Notes under the pieces: model-generated
Told to the model about the DNA's origin: nothing
The model's input: only the letters and a program-made list of their open reading frames with translations
Databases searched by the model: none
Part shown: in pieces, positions 25,392 through 34,463 of the stretch
Layout of the letters: each line of letters opens with the position of its first letter
Position numbering within the stretch: position 1 is the stretch's first letter
NCBI GenBank assembly: GCA_965242575.1
Contig: OZ251461.1
Span: forward strand, 1,674,001 to 1,738,000
Length of the DNA: 64,000 nucleotides
DNA from: JANQOH01 sp965242575
Lineage (GTDB): Bacteria; Pseudomonadota; Alphaproteobacteria; UBA7887
Direction of reading: 5' to 3'
Made by a program: the position numbers and the translations under genes

Positions 25392-27761
25392 CTACGCGGC
25401 GTCGCGCAGGAAGGCCGGGAGTTGCCCCGAACCGCCCGCGTCGTGGCCGTTGGCGGCGGGCGGCGGAGCCTCCGGGCGGCGCCCCGGCGTCGGGTCCGCA
25501 CGGCCGCCGCCGTTGGCCGGCGCCAACCTGTTACCGGGCGCGGCCTTCGCCTTGCGGCCGCCATTGACGGAGGCGTCAGGCGCGCCCGGCGCCACTCCGC
25601 CGGCATTGGCGGTCTTCTTGCCTTCCGCCTCCGGGCCGCTCGACGACGCGGGCGGCGCGACGGTGTCGTCGGACGTCTCGGGCGCCTTCGCCTCCGGCGC
25701 CTCGCCGGCGCGCCCGGCGTCGAAAGCCTCGAAGCCCGGCGGCGTCCACGCCAAGGCGGCCTCGCGGCCCGCCGGCGTGACGTCCGCGGGCGCGTCCGCG
25801 TGCGAATCGAACGCCGCCTCCAGCGCCGCCGCGAGGTCCGACTTGCGGTCCTTCGAGTGCGCCAGCGCCCACGCTTCTCCCAGCGTCGCCCCGGCGATGG
25901 ACAGCAAGCGCGCCTTCGGCATCCGCTTCCACAGCAACTCCGCCGACCACACCGGCGTCAGGTTGCTCCGCGCCTGCGCCGCGAAGTCGATGTCGAGACG
26001 CGCCACCGTCGCCTCGAACGCTGGCCGCGCCCCCGTCTCGAACGCCAGTTGCCCCTTCAGGCAGCGCGCCACGCACGACGCGAACAATCGCCGCTTGTCG
26101 TCCTTCGGCAGCGCCCGCAGCTCCGCGAACGCCTCCGCGTCCGGTTTCTCCAGCCAGTCCAGCGGTTCGATCATCCGCGCGATCGTCAGGTTCTTCTCGC
26201 CGACATGGGCCGCCCCGAACGCGGCGTCGTCCCGCCGCCCCGGCGGGCGGTCGGGCGTCTCCCGCGCCACGACGTCCAGCGCCCCTTCGCGGTAGTCCCG
26301 TCCGAACACGTCGCGGGCCATCTCGAACAGGTGCAGGTCGAACGCCGCCCCGAAATCGCACCCCAGATGCGCCTTCACGATCCCGGTCCGCAGCGCGCGC
26401 AGGTCGTCGGCGAGGGAAATCCCCACCCCGGCCTCCTTGCGCGCCGCGGCCGCCGGATCGGCCGGGACCGGCGGCAAGGTCGGAGCCGCGACGCCCCCGC
26501 TCCCGCCGCTCGGCGCCGCGGCGCGCGGCCCCGACGCCCCGGTTCCGACCCCGGCGCCGGCGGAGCCGTTGGCGTCCTGCCGCGCCGGCATGTCCTCGGG
26601 CTTCACCAAACCCTGGAGGACCCTCATCTCGCCGCCGGGCCCGACCGTCACGATGCAGCCCGCGACGGCGATGTCCTCGGGCCGGAACACCGCCCGCGCC
26701 GCGACCGCCGCTTCGATCTCCGACAGCCGCGCGTCGACGCGGTCGCTTTCCTCGATGAGCTCGTCCGTCCATTCGTCGTCGTCCAGATCGGCGAACTCGT
26801 CGCAGCGCGCCTTGAGCCGTTCGGTCTCCGCCCGCTCGGCGTCGGTCGGAACCCCCGGCGCGGGATGTATTCGCCCGAGCCGCGCCGTCGCGTCCCATTC
26901 GAGGTCGAGGCGCGCCTCCGCCCACTTCCAGCGCGTGCGCAGCTCCTCCGCCGCCGCGTCCAGCTTCTCGTTCGCCAGCTGCCGCAGCAACGCCTGGTCT
27001 TCGAGCCACGCGTCGCCCTCGCCGGCCGCCGCGAACAGGTCGCGATCCACCGCGCCCCCGGCCGCCTCGTAAGCCGCGACGCCGACGAACCGCCCCAGCC
27101 GGCTCTCCGCCGGAACACGGCCCTCCGTCAGCGCCTGCTTCACCCGCCACGCCGACAGGCCGTAGCCGTTGTCGCGCGCCTCCGCCCACACCGCGAGCTG
27201 GCGCTCGCGGTCCTCCGTCACCGAAAACGCCTTCAGCGTCTCCAGATCGACCTCCCCGGCGCGGCAGGCGTCGAGCAGTTCCGGCGCGACGCCGCCCAAC
27301 CGCAGGCGGCGCTCCACCGTCCGTTCCGAAACCCCGAAACGCGCCGCGATCGCCGAGACCGCCGCGCCGGCGTCGGCCAGCGCGCGGAACGCCTCCACCT
27401 GGTCCGCCGGGTGCATCGCCACCCGGACGACGTTCTCCGCCAGCGACAACTCGCGCGGCGCCGCATCGGCGTCCACCACCCGGCACGGAACGGGCAGGTC
27501 GGCGGCCACCGTCCCTTCGCGCGCCAGATCCCGGAGCGCGGCCAGACGCCGCCCGCCGGCCACCACCGCGTAGCGCGCCGCGCCGTCCGGGCCGGCCTCC
27601 GTCTCGCGCGCCACCAGGTTCTCCAGCAGCCCGTGCGCCGCCAGCGACGCCTTCAACTCCGCATGCGCCGCGTCGCCCGGCGGCGCGCGGCGCGCGTTCT
27701 CCGGCGACGCCGCCAGCCGATCCAGCGGGATCCGCTGGATGTCGCAAACAACCTCCGCCAT
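25392..27761 (-). CDS. ParB-family partition protein
   Basis: A 789-residue ParB/RepB/Spo0J protein, longer than chromosomal ParB (~300). The N-terminal ParB domain includes LAASPENARR, HGLLENLVARE and VVAGGRRLAALRDL. ELSLAENVVRVAMHPADQVE follows, then the helix-turn-helix IAARFGVSERTVERRLRL. The long C-terminal extension is Ala/Pro-rich and of unknown fold. ParB proteins bind parS-like sites and use CTP. No parA is adjacent in this window, so it may instead be a ParB-like regulator or nuclease typical of such elements. The ATG follows GGAGG. Confidence 0.85.
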   Translation of the reverse strand: MAEVVCDIQRIPLDRLAASPENARRAPPGDAAHAELKASLAAHGLLENLVARETEAGPDGAARYAVVAGGRRLAALRDLAREGTVAADLPVPCRVVDADAAPRELSLAENVVRVAMHPADQVEAFRALADAGAAVSAIAARFGVSERTVERRLRLGGVAPELLDACRAGEVDLETLKAFSVTEDRERQLAVWAEARDNGYGLSAWRVKQALTEGRVPAESRLGRFVGVAAYEAAGGAVDRDLFAAAGEGDAWLEDQALLRQLANEKLDAAAEELRTRWKWAEARLDLEWDATARLGRIHPAPGVPTDAERAETERLKARCDEFADLDDDEWTDELIEESDRVDARLSEIEAAVAARAVFRPEDIAVAGCIVTVGPGGEMRVLQGLVKPEDMPARQDANGSAGAGVGTGASGPRAAAPSGGSGGVAAPTLPPVPADPAAAARKEAGVGISLADDLRALRTGIVKAHLGCDFGAAFDLHLFEMARDVFGRDYREGALDVVARETPDRPPGRRDDAAFGAAHVGEKNLTIARMIEPLDWLEKPDAEAFAELRALPKDDKRRLFASCVARCLKGQLAFETGARPAFEATVARLDIDFAAQARSNLTPVWSAELLWKRMPKARLLSIAGATLGEAWALAHSKDRKSDLAAALEAAFDSHADAPADVTPAGREAALAWTPPGFEAFDAGRAGEAPEAKAPETSDDTVAPPASSSGPEAEGKKTANAGGVAPGAPDASVNGGRKAKAAPGNRLAPANGGGRADPTPGRRPEAPPPAANGHDAGGSGQLPAFLRDAA

Positions 27762-28153
27762 CGATGCCTCCGTCCATGGGAAACGGCCCGGACGGCGGGC
27801 TGTCTCCCCACCGTCCGGACCTCGCCCGTCCCCCGCCCCGCTCCGCCTCCCGCCGGCGCAACGCGCGCAACGCGGCGCGCCCGCGCGACGGAGGAGGCGC
27901 GACGACAGGGCTGCGCCGGCGCGGCTGCGGCGTGCGCGACGACCGACCGGGCGGACCGATCATGTCCGCGGCGATGTCCGGGCCATCCGCCGTCTTGCGC
28001 AGCCCGGCCGCCGCGCGACGCGGCGACTCGCCGCTCGCCCGGTCGGGCGGCGGCAGGTCGACGCCGCCCGTCCCCGCTATCTGCATCGACGACTCCGACG
28101 GCGCCGCCAACGGTTTGGCGAGCGGGCGCGCCGGAGCCGCGGAAACGCCCGCG
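27762..28153. other. intergenic, no gene seen
   Basis: The interval between the DUF2958 gene and parB contains only GC-rich sequence with short inverted repeats such as GGACGGCGGG near 27790. Open frames here have no ribosome binding site or recognisable product. Confidence 0.5.
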
Positions 28154-28513
28154 TCACGACGCGATCGCCCCGAGCGAACGCGCCTCGGCCGCGTAGGCCG
28201 ACAACGGCTTGACCGCCTGGAAACTCGTGTCGCGCGCAATGCGCAAACCGCCCGGACCGCGCAACGCCGCCAGTTCCGACAAACGCACGCCGTCCAGCTC
28301 GGGGAAACCCAGACCCGGATCGCAAAGCCCATGCGCCACGTCCGGATCTTCCGGGTCCAACTCGCTCAGGAGCCACGTTCCCGCGCCCCACGGGCAGAAC
28401 AGTTTCACCACCGGCGCGAAGTCGACCGTGTCCCCGTCCGCCGCCACCCGCGCCGCGTTGACGCGACCGTTCTCCAGCAACGCGCGGCGCTGCGCATCCG
28501 TCACGATATCCAT
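28154..28513 (-). CDS. DUF2958 domain protein
   Basis: A 119-residue protein matching DUF2958, a small family typical of plasmids and phages. The DFAPVVKLFCPWGAGTWLLS block, the LDPEDPDVAHGLCDPGLGFPE block and ELAALRGPGGLRIARD are its hallmarks. The ATG at 28513 follows AAGGAGG. Function unknown; the family often neighbours ParB, strawberry-notch and DUF2493 genes, as here. Confidence 0.85.
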   Translation of the reverse strand: MDIVTDAQRRALLENGRVNAARVAADGDTVDFAPVVKLFCPWGAGTWLLSELDPEDPDVAHGLCDPGLGFPELDGVRLSELAALRGPGGLRIARDTSFQAVKPLSAYAAEARSLGAIAS

Positions 28514-28623
28514 CCAGCGATCCTCCTTGTCCGCGCGGCGGCCGGCTCTCCCGGCCCCGCGTTCGCGCCCCGCCGCCCCGAACCTCCGACTTCCCGCAGC
28601 GTGCGCCCGAAACCGGGGCCGCT

Positions 28624-29502
28624 TCAGTCGGTGCAATGGCAATCCACCGACTCCTCGTCCCCGTCGTCATCGCGCCGCGCGTCAAACAGGTCGCCTTGCG
28701 CCAGCGCCGCCGCCTTCAACTCCGCATAGGTCTCGCCCAGGCGGAACCGCTTCAGGCTCTCGCAGCGCTTGCCCTCGGAGTTGGTGCGGTGCGCCACCGA
28801 CCGCTCCCGCGCGATCCACCAGTCCGCCAAACCCGGATCGTCGTGGATCAGCCGCAGCAGTTTGCGCCGCCCCTTGAGGAAGCACAGCGTGCAGTTCCCC
28901 GCCGCCGCCGGTATGCCGAGGTCGAACGGCTGCGCCTGCCACCATGCCAGGACGTCGCGCTCCGAAACCCGCGCGTCCGCCAACGGCAGCGCCGAACGCG
29001 AACCCGTCCGGCTCCCGCAATCTTGCGCGCGCATCCGCCGAACGCGGCGCGGCTCGTCGGCGCGCAAACCCACCACCGAATGCCAGCGCCGCAGGCCGAG
29101 CCAGTAGCGCGCGAACGACTCGATACGGTCGCGCTTCAGGAAACCCGTGCAGTAGCGCAGACCCGCGTTGGGGACGAAACCCTTGCGCTCCACGAGGCGC
29201 GCATAGGGCCGCCCGTCGCGCGACGCCGTGGCGTGGTCGACGATCCGCGTCCGCCGCGGCGAGTCCCAGTCGTATTCCACCCACACGACGTCCACGCCCC
29301 ACGCGCGCCCGCACGCCGCCACGAAGTCCAGCGTCGCCGGGTGCTCCATCCCCGTGTTGGCGAACACGACCGCGACGTCGCCGGGAAGCCGACCGCCATG
29401 CGCATCCACCACGTGCTTCAGCATGTAACCCGACGTCCGACCGCCGCTGAACGAAATCACCGCCGGGCGCGGAACCCGATAGGGATCGCGAATGCGCGTC
29501 AC
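28624..29502 (-). CDS. PAPS-reductase-like PP-loop protein
   Basis: A 292-residue protein read from the GTG at 29502, which overlaps the preceding stop as GTGA. VISFSGGRTSGYMLKHVV is the PP-loop of the phosphoadenosine phosphosulfate reductase/FAD synthetase superfamily, and DVAVVFANTGMEHPATLDFV continues the fold. Several Cys follow (RYCTGFLK, NCTLCFLKG, DCHCTD), which could bind iron-sulfur or zinc. Stand-alone versions occur in phages and plasmids and some take part in DNA modification; true sulfate assimilation is unlikely because no cysteine-biosynthesis partner is near. Confidence 0.8.
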   Translation of the reverse strand: MTRIRDPYRVPRPAVISFSGGRTSGYMLKHVVDAHGGRLPGDVAVVFANTGMEHPATLDFVAACGRAWGVDVVWVEYDWDSPRRTRIVDHATASRDGRPYARLVERKGFVPNAGLRYCTGFLKRDRIESFARYWLGLRRWHSVVGLRADEPRRVRRMRAQDCGSRTGSRSALPLADARVSERDVLAWWQAQPFDLGIPAAAGNCTLCFLKGRRKLLRLIHDDPGLADWWIARERSVAHRTNSEGKRCESLKRFRLGETYAELKAAALAQGDLFDARRDDDGDEESVDCHCTD

Positions 29503-29753
29503 GGCGCCGCCTGCGACGGCTCGCAACCGTCGCGGTCGGCCAGCCGCATCCCCGGCGTCACCGACACGAACGGCGGGTGGAGACGATAGCAATCGGCGTC
29601 TCCGGTGTCGGACGGGAGCGGCGTCACGGCCGAAACGGCCGCCGCGGGCTCGCCGTTGACAAAGCACGAGAACAGGCAGACGTTGGCGGCGTCGCCGCTC
29701 TTGAGCGCCGCGAACGCGCGCTTGCAATCCTCGGTTAGGTTGGTGTCGGGCAT
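29499..29753 (-). CDS. small hypothetical protein
   Basis: An 84-residue protein from the ATG at 29753 with GGAGG upstream. TEDCKRAFAALKSGDAANVC and LFSCFVNGEPAAAVSAVTPL are followed by a Pro-rich end. Several spaced Cys are present, but I recognise no domain. Its stop overlaps the GTG of the PP-loop gene, so the pair is translated together. Confidence 0.6.
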   Translation of the reverse strand: MPDTNLTEDCKRAFAALKSGDAANVCLFSCFVNGEPAAAVSAVTPLPSDTGDADCYRLHPPFVSVTPGMRLADRDGCEPSQAAP

Positions 29754-30074
29754 GGGGAACCTCCGGATGTGCGACCGCCGCCGACACGGCGGCGCGGAAC
29801 GGGAAAGCGGCGGACGCGCCCATGCGCCCGGACCGCGCCCCGCCCGCCCCTTGACTCCGGCTCCGGGAGGCGATACGGGATCCGCCCTGCTACCGGGCGC
29901 AATGGAGGCTGCGGAGAAGCGTGGGGCATGCACAACGCCAAAACGCGTGGGCAACGCCGGTTTCGGTGGTGTTCTGAGATCGTGGGTGGGAAAGCGCGTG
30001 AATCTTGGCGCCGCTTGGCGCGATATATTGTGTCATCCCCAGCGCAGTAATGATGTGAGAAAGAGAGAAAACCC
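29754..30074. other. intergenic between divergent genes
   Basis: About 320 bases separate the divergent 84-residue gene and the DUF1643 gene. The right part is clearly richer in A/T and contains a TATATT near 30031 with TTGGCG upstream, a plausible but weak plus-strand promoter for the DUF1643 gene. Confidence 0.4.
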
Positions 30075-30671
30075 ATGCCGAGCACTTCCGCAAGTCGATC
30101 CTGGGCCGTTTGGTATGATGGAAACCGCACTTGGATTAGCCGCACCTGGACTGGTCACTGGAACGCGAACGGGGCGACGCACCGTTACGTTTTGTGCCGA
30201 GATGGCCTCCAACCATATCAGAATGTCCAGCCAAGCGATGGGTACGTTAATTTCGTAATGCTGAATCCCTCGGATTCGGGCAAAACGAATCCTCTCCATA
30301 ACGACAACACTGTTGCCAAGTGTGAAAAATTTGCGCGACGGTGGGGGTATAGGAAATTGATCGTAACCAATTTGTTTGCTTTGATTGATTCGGAACCCAA
30401 AAATTTGTTCAATTGCCAAGATCCGGTGGGCCCACGCAATAACCATCATTTGGTCAGGGTAGCGAAGCGGGCCTCTCTACGTGTGGCGGCATGGGGATGG
30501 GTAGCAGAAGGCGCGTGCGTGTACCTCGACCGATCCGCGTGGTTCCGGCATGCTTGCAACCGGGAAGACTTGGATTTGGAAATCCTGGATCGTACAAAAT
30601 ATAGCCAGCCCGCACATCCTCTTTATCTTCCTTTTCAAAGTTCTCTCCAACCCTATCACTATCCATGCTGA
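30075..30671 (+). CDS. DUF1643 domain protein, probably recently acquired
   Basis: A 198-residue DUF1643 protein. NFVMLNPSDSGKTNPLHNDN and CEKFARRWGYRKLIVTNLFA are the family core, followed by NNHHLVRVAKRASLRVAAWG. The family is found in phages and islands and its biochemical role is unproven. This gene has much lower GC and different codon choice from its neighbours and is the only plus-strand gene in the 4-35 kb accessory block, both signs of independent acquisition. It has purine-rich sequence (GAGAAAGAGAG) before the ATG. Confidence 0.8.
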   Translation: MPSTSASRSWAVWYDGNRTWISRTWTGHWNANGATHRYVLCRDGLQPYQNVQPSDGYVNFVMLNPSDSGKTNPLHNDNTVAKCEKFARRWGYRKLIVTNLFALIDSEPKNLFNCQDPVGPRNNHHLVRVAKRASLRVAAWGWVAEGACVYLDRSAWFRHACNREDLDLEILDRTKYSQPAHPLYLPFQSSLQPYHYPC

Positions 30672-30839
30672 CTGGACAATCCGCTTCATCCACCTCGGCG
30701 ACAGGCCCATGAGAGTCCGAAGGTTGATTGGGGATTAGGTGCGGTCTCGCCTCGGATGAGGCGGCGCCCCGTAAAGTTGGCGATAACCACTGGGTTCGTG
30801 CACGTTTCTCGCACGTCATCGAGAAGCGGTTCCGGCGCG

Positions 30840-32303
30840 CTACCCGGCCTGCATATCGATGCGCTCTCCCCAGGGTTCGTGGTATCGGTCTCCTGGCGCG
30901 ATGGGCGGTCCCCAGTTGCACCACAGGATGGGGAAGGTCGGTTCGGCGTCGGGGTAGCGGTCGCAGATCATGTCCGTGAAATACAGGCAGCAGGCGGGCC
31001 GTATTCCCTGCTCCTCGAGCCATGCGAAGCCCGGCCGGAAGTCGGTGCCGCCGCGGCCCTTGACCGCGATCTCGTCGGGCAGTTCGCCGAAGGCGTACGT
31101 CCGGGCGTCCTGGAGCGCCGCATCGACCTGGACGACGACGACGTTTTGCGCCTCGACGTCGGAGGCGATGGCGCGCGCCTCGGTCCAGAAGCGCGCGAGG
31201 GCGTCTTCGTCGACCGAACCCGAGGTATCGACGATGACGGCGATGGTCTCGACGCCCTCGGAATGAAGCGCGGGCAGGTAGAGGCCGGCGTCGATATGGC
31301 GGCGGTTGGGGAGGCTCCAGCTGTAATCGTCGGCGGCGGCTTCGGTCATGTAGCGGCGCAGCAGGGCGCGCCAGTCGAGATCGTGGCGGTGGGCTTCGCG
31401 GACGGTCTGCTCGACGCCGCCGGGCGCGACGCCCTGGGACTTGGCGAAACTGAGCGCCTGATGCATGGCGGTGTCCCATGCCTGTTCCTCGGCGCTCGTA
31501 TCCGCCGCCGCCTGCATGGCGTCGCCGTCCTCGTTTCCGGCGCGCGCGGCGGCGTCCATGACCTCTCCGGTGCCGCAGGGGTCGTGGCTCGGGGGCCGTT
31601 CGCCCTCGGCGGTCGCGTCCGATTCGCCAGGGCTCTCGGAGCCGTCGCCGGACGCGCCGGCGCCATCGGCGTCCGCACCGCTGCCGCCGGTCGCGTTCGG
31701 GGAATCGGGCTTGCCATCGCCTTGCGCGTCGGCGTCCGGCGTGACGTCGGCGCCGGCGTCTTCGGCGGCTCCGTCCGGTTTCCCGCCGCCGCTCTCGCCT
31801 CCGGCCTCGGCCCCGTCCCGGGCGCCGGCGCCGCCGCCCGAACCGTCTCCATCGGAAGCGCCGGACGGCGGCTCGCCGTTTTCGGGCGCAGTCGGGGCGG
31901 CTTGCGCCAGCCGCTCGTACGCCTGCTCGATGCTCACGCCGTCCCACGCCTCGGCGCCGGGGGGCAGCGCGAATCCCGCGTCCCGCAGCAACCCGTGGGT
32001 GACGAGCTGCGACGCGCGCTGCCAGCGTCCGGGGTCGCGCCCGCCTCGCCGGGTGTGGTGCTTCAGCGCGCAAGCGAGAACGACGCGCCCGACCGCGGTC
32101 TTGACGAAATCGGCTTCGGTTCCGGCCACCCATTCGGGCGAGTAGCGGATGTCCTTGCCGTCGCTCGCCAGGGTCTCGCGGGTGGGGTCGGCGCGGAGCG
32201 GCAGTTTCAGCGCCAGATTGCCGAAGAAGGGCTGTTCGCGCAGCAACGCGAGCACGCAATCCCCCACCCGGCGGGCGGACTCGGCGGCGGCGCGCCCGCG
32301 CAT
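30840..32303 (-). CDS. VWA domain protein with acidic low-complexity linker
   Basis: A 487-residue protein. The N-terminal ~160 residues resemble the helical part of DUF2201/CobT-like proteins. A ~150-residue linker of Gly/Asp/Ala/Ser follows, then a VWA fold at the C-terminus with the MIDAS motifs IAVIVDTSGSVDED and GRGGTDFRPGF. CobT/VWA proteins act with MoxR-type AAA ATPases as chelatase-like or chaperone-like machines. Its ATG overlaps the upstream gene as TGATG and the MoxR gene is two genes upstream, so the three form a unit. Confidence 0.8.
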   Translation of the reverse strand: MRGRAAAESARRVGDCVLALLREQPFFGNLALKLPLRADPTRETLASDGKDIRYSPEWVAGTEADFVKTAVGRVVLACALKHHTRRGGRDPGRWQRASQLVTHGLLRDAGFALPPGAEAWDGVSIEQAYERLAQAAPTAPENGEPPSGASDGDGSGGGAGARDGAEAGGESGGGKPDGAAEDAGADVTPDADAQGDGKPDSPNATGGSGADADGAGASGDGSESPGESDATAEGERPPSHDPCGTGEVMDAAARAGNEDGDAMQAAADTSAEEQAWDTAMHQALSFAKSQGVAPGGVEQTVREAHRHDLDWRALLRRYMTEAAADDYSWSLPNRRHIDAGLYLPALHSEGVETIAVIVDTSGSVDEDALARFWTEARAIASDVEAQNVVVVQVDAALQDARTYAFGELPDEIAVKGRGGTDFRPGFAWLEEQGIRPACCLYFTDMICDRYPDAEPTFPILWCNWGPPIAPGDRYHEPWGERIDMQAG

Positions 32304-33184
32304 CACGCCGCCTCCGGGAAGTAGCCCGCGAACCGCGCGCCAAGCGCGTCGGCGTCGCGCTTCACGCGGCGGCGCGCCTGTGGGTCGAACTCGCGCCGCG
32401 ACGGGCGCAGCGCGTTCGGATCCACCCGGGCGATCCGGTCGTCGATCTCGCGGCACAGCGCGGAGAGATCCGTGTCGCCGAAGACGTTGAGGCGCGGGAC
32501 CACGGCGACGAGATCGCGGAGTTTCTCGATCATGCTGTCGCGAAACACGAGCGCCTTGCCGTCGGCGCCGTCGTCGAGGCGCCGGGCGACGTGGCCGACC
32601 GCCTCTCCCAAACGCCGGTAGAGGTCCTTGTGGGCGTCGCGCAGTTTGCGCGCGGCCTGGGCCTCGATGGCGCGCTTGACCCGCTCGGTGTCGGAGGCGG
32701 CGAGTTTGGCCATGAAGTGCTCCGCCCTCGGCACGGGGACAATGGCGTAGTCGATGGAGAACTTGCCGTGCAGCGCCTCGGTCGAGGGGTATTCCTCGGG
32801 ATGGTAGAGTTTGCCGAGCTTGAGGCGGGCCCGCTTCGTGTTGGCGGGGTAGTCCTCGATGAAGCGGACGCGCTCGCGCACCATGCGCTCGACGAGGCCG
32901 TCGATCTCGGCGGTGTAGCGGTCGTGGTTGTCGACCGGGAGGAGGCGGGCCCCCTGGTCGTCCCACGGCAGGGTGTTCTGGTAGTGGGCGGCGCGCGCGT
33001 CGCTCATGACCGCGGCGATGGCGGCGAAGGCGTCCTTGGGCAGCAGGGTCTTGTTGTAGCGCCCGGCGGTGACGTCGGCGTCGTGGTGGACGGCGACGTG
33101 CTCGCTGGCCTTGCGGTCGTGGCGGCGCCCGGACCAGGCATGGACGCGGAGGCTGACGAGCATGGCGTCGGTGGCGAGGTTCAT
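32303..33184 (-). CDS. DUF3150-like helical protein of the MoxR/VWA unit
   Basis: A 293-residue, mostly helical, charged protein. It opens with MLVSLRVHAWSGRRHDRKAS, has HYQNTLPWDDQGARLLPVDN in the middle, and a repetitive basic C-terminal half. I place it tentatively with DUF3150, which commonly sits between a MoxR ATPase and a VWA/CobT protein in phage and plasmid modules. Start at 33184 (GGAG upstream). It lies 20 bases after the MoxR gene and overlaps the VWA gene, so all three are one operon. Confidence 0.65.
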   Translation of the reverse strand: MNLATDAMLVSLRVHAWSGRRHDRKASEHVAVHHDADVTAGRYNKTLLPKDAFAAIAAVMSDARAAHYQNTLPWDDQGARLLPVDNHDRYTAEIDGLVERMVRERVRFIEDYPANTKRARLKLGKLYHPEEYPSTEALHGKFSIDYAIVPVPRAEHFMAKLAASDTERVKRAIEAQAARKLRDAHKDLYRRLGEAVGHVARRLDDGADGKALVFRDSMIEKLRDLVAVVPRLNVFGDTDLSALCREIDDRIARVDPNALRPSRREFDPQARRRVKRDADALGARFAGYFPEAA

Positions 33185-33204
33185 GATGGCGTGCTCCGGC
33201 GGGT

Positions 33205-34230
33205 TCAGCGGGTTCTGGCGGCGGCCCAGCGGATGTAGGCCTCGGTGTGCTGGAGGTCGGGGGCGCGGCGAATGCAGGAGCCGACGAGGAACTCTCCGAC
33301 CTCGCGGCGCAGGCGCTCGGCGTAGGCGACGACGGCCCCGAGGGTGACGTCGTCGGCTTGGCGGTAGAGGGCTCCGCAGAGCGCGACGAGGGCGCTGGGA
33401 TTGTCGGGAATGGGCGCGTTGTCGGGGTCGTCGAAGACCGTCCGCGGGTGCGGCAGTTCCCGCCAGACCTGGAGGAAGGCGCAGAACTCGATGGCGGCGG
33501 CCTCTCCCACGGCGCCGCGGTAGAGGGCGCGCTCGGCCTCGGGGCTTCGGGACTTTCCGGCCCTGACGCGGTTGGAGGCGAACTCCCAGGTCCTCGGGCA
33601 GGGGAAGGCTTTCTCCTTCGACCGGGGGTCGAAGTCGTGGAGCAGTTCGGGCCGCATCTGGATGAAGAACATGACCTCCGGGGCGATGGCGTTTGCGGCG
33701 GCCCATGCGAGCCAGTCGGCGGCGTCGACGCGGATGTCGAGATGGACGAAGCGCGAGGCGAGCGGGGTGGGCATGGCGTGGACGACGCCGCGGTCGCCCT
33801 CGCGGTTGCCGCAGGCGATGACCGAGGCGCCTTCGGGGAGTTCGTAGTCGCCGCAGCGGCGGTCGAGGACGAGTTGGTACATCGCCGCCTGGACCATCGG
33901 CCGCGCCGAGGGCAGTTCGTCGAGGTTGACGAGCCAGCGTCCCTCGGCGCCGGCGGGCGGCAGGAAGGCCGGCGGGGCCCAGTGCGTGCGGTCGTCATCG
34001 CCGCGCCAGGGGATGCCGCGCAGGTCGGAGGGGTCGAGGGTGACGCCGCGGACGTCGACGTATTCACGCCCGTTCGCCGCGGCGACCTGCCGGGCGATCT
34101 GCGACTTGGCGGTTCCGGGCGGCCCCCAGACCATGACGGGCTGGCGGTCCTCGACGAGTTCCGCGAGGGTCTCGGCGAGGGCGCTGGGCGGGAGGGAGTA
34201 GTCGGCGGCGACGCCGGTCGCGTCGGGCAT
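33205..34230 (-). CDS. MoxR-type AAA+ ATPase
   Basis: A 341-residue MoxR-like ATPase. Walker A GPPGTAKS is at 36-43, the Walker B equivalent WLVNLDELPSA follows, then SVIACGNREGDRG (sensor 1) and LASRFVHLDI (arginine-finger region). The ATG at 34230 has GGAG upstream. MoxR proteins drive VWA partners in protein or metal-complex remodelling, and the VWA partner is two genes downstream. First gene of the three-gene unit. Confidence 0.85.
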   Translation of the reverse strand: MPDATGVAADYSLPPSALAETLAELVEDRQPVMVWGPPGTAKSQIARQVAAANGREYVDVRGVTLDPSDLRGIPWRGDDDRTHWAPPAFLPPAGAEGRWLVNLDELPSARPMVQAAMYQLVLDRRCGDYELPEGASVIACGNREGDRGVVHAMPTPLASRFVHLDIRVDAADWLAWAAANAIAPEVMFFIQMRPELLHDFDPRSKEKAFPCPRTWEFASNRVRAGKSRSPEAERALYRGAVGEAAAIEFCAFLQVWRELPHPRTVFDDPDNAPIPDNPSALVALCGALYRQADDVTLGAVVAYAERLRREVGEFLVGSCIRRAPDLQHTEAYIRWAAARTR

Positions 34231-34463
34231 GGCGGACTCCGAAGGGAATGCCGGAAGGAACGCGCGGCGCGCACCGCCCTCTCCGGACGTCCGCGACGCG
34301 CCCCATCCGGCCTCGACTCCGGCTCCGGGCGGCGTGGGGCGTGCGGCTACGCGCCGAGACGGGGGCCGGAGCGCCGCATGAACGCTGAAACCTGGACCGG
34401 CGCGCCTGCGGAGGGTCTCGAAGCAACGCACCGGCGCCCGGGCGTGACCCAACGTCGCTCGAT

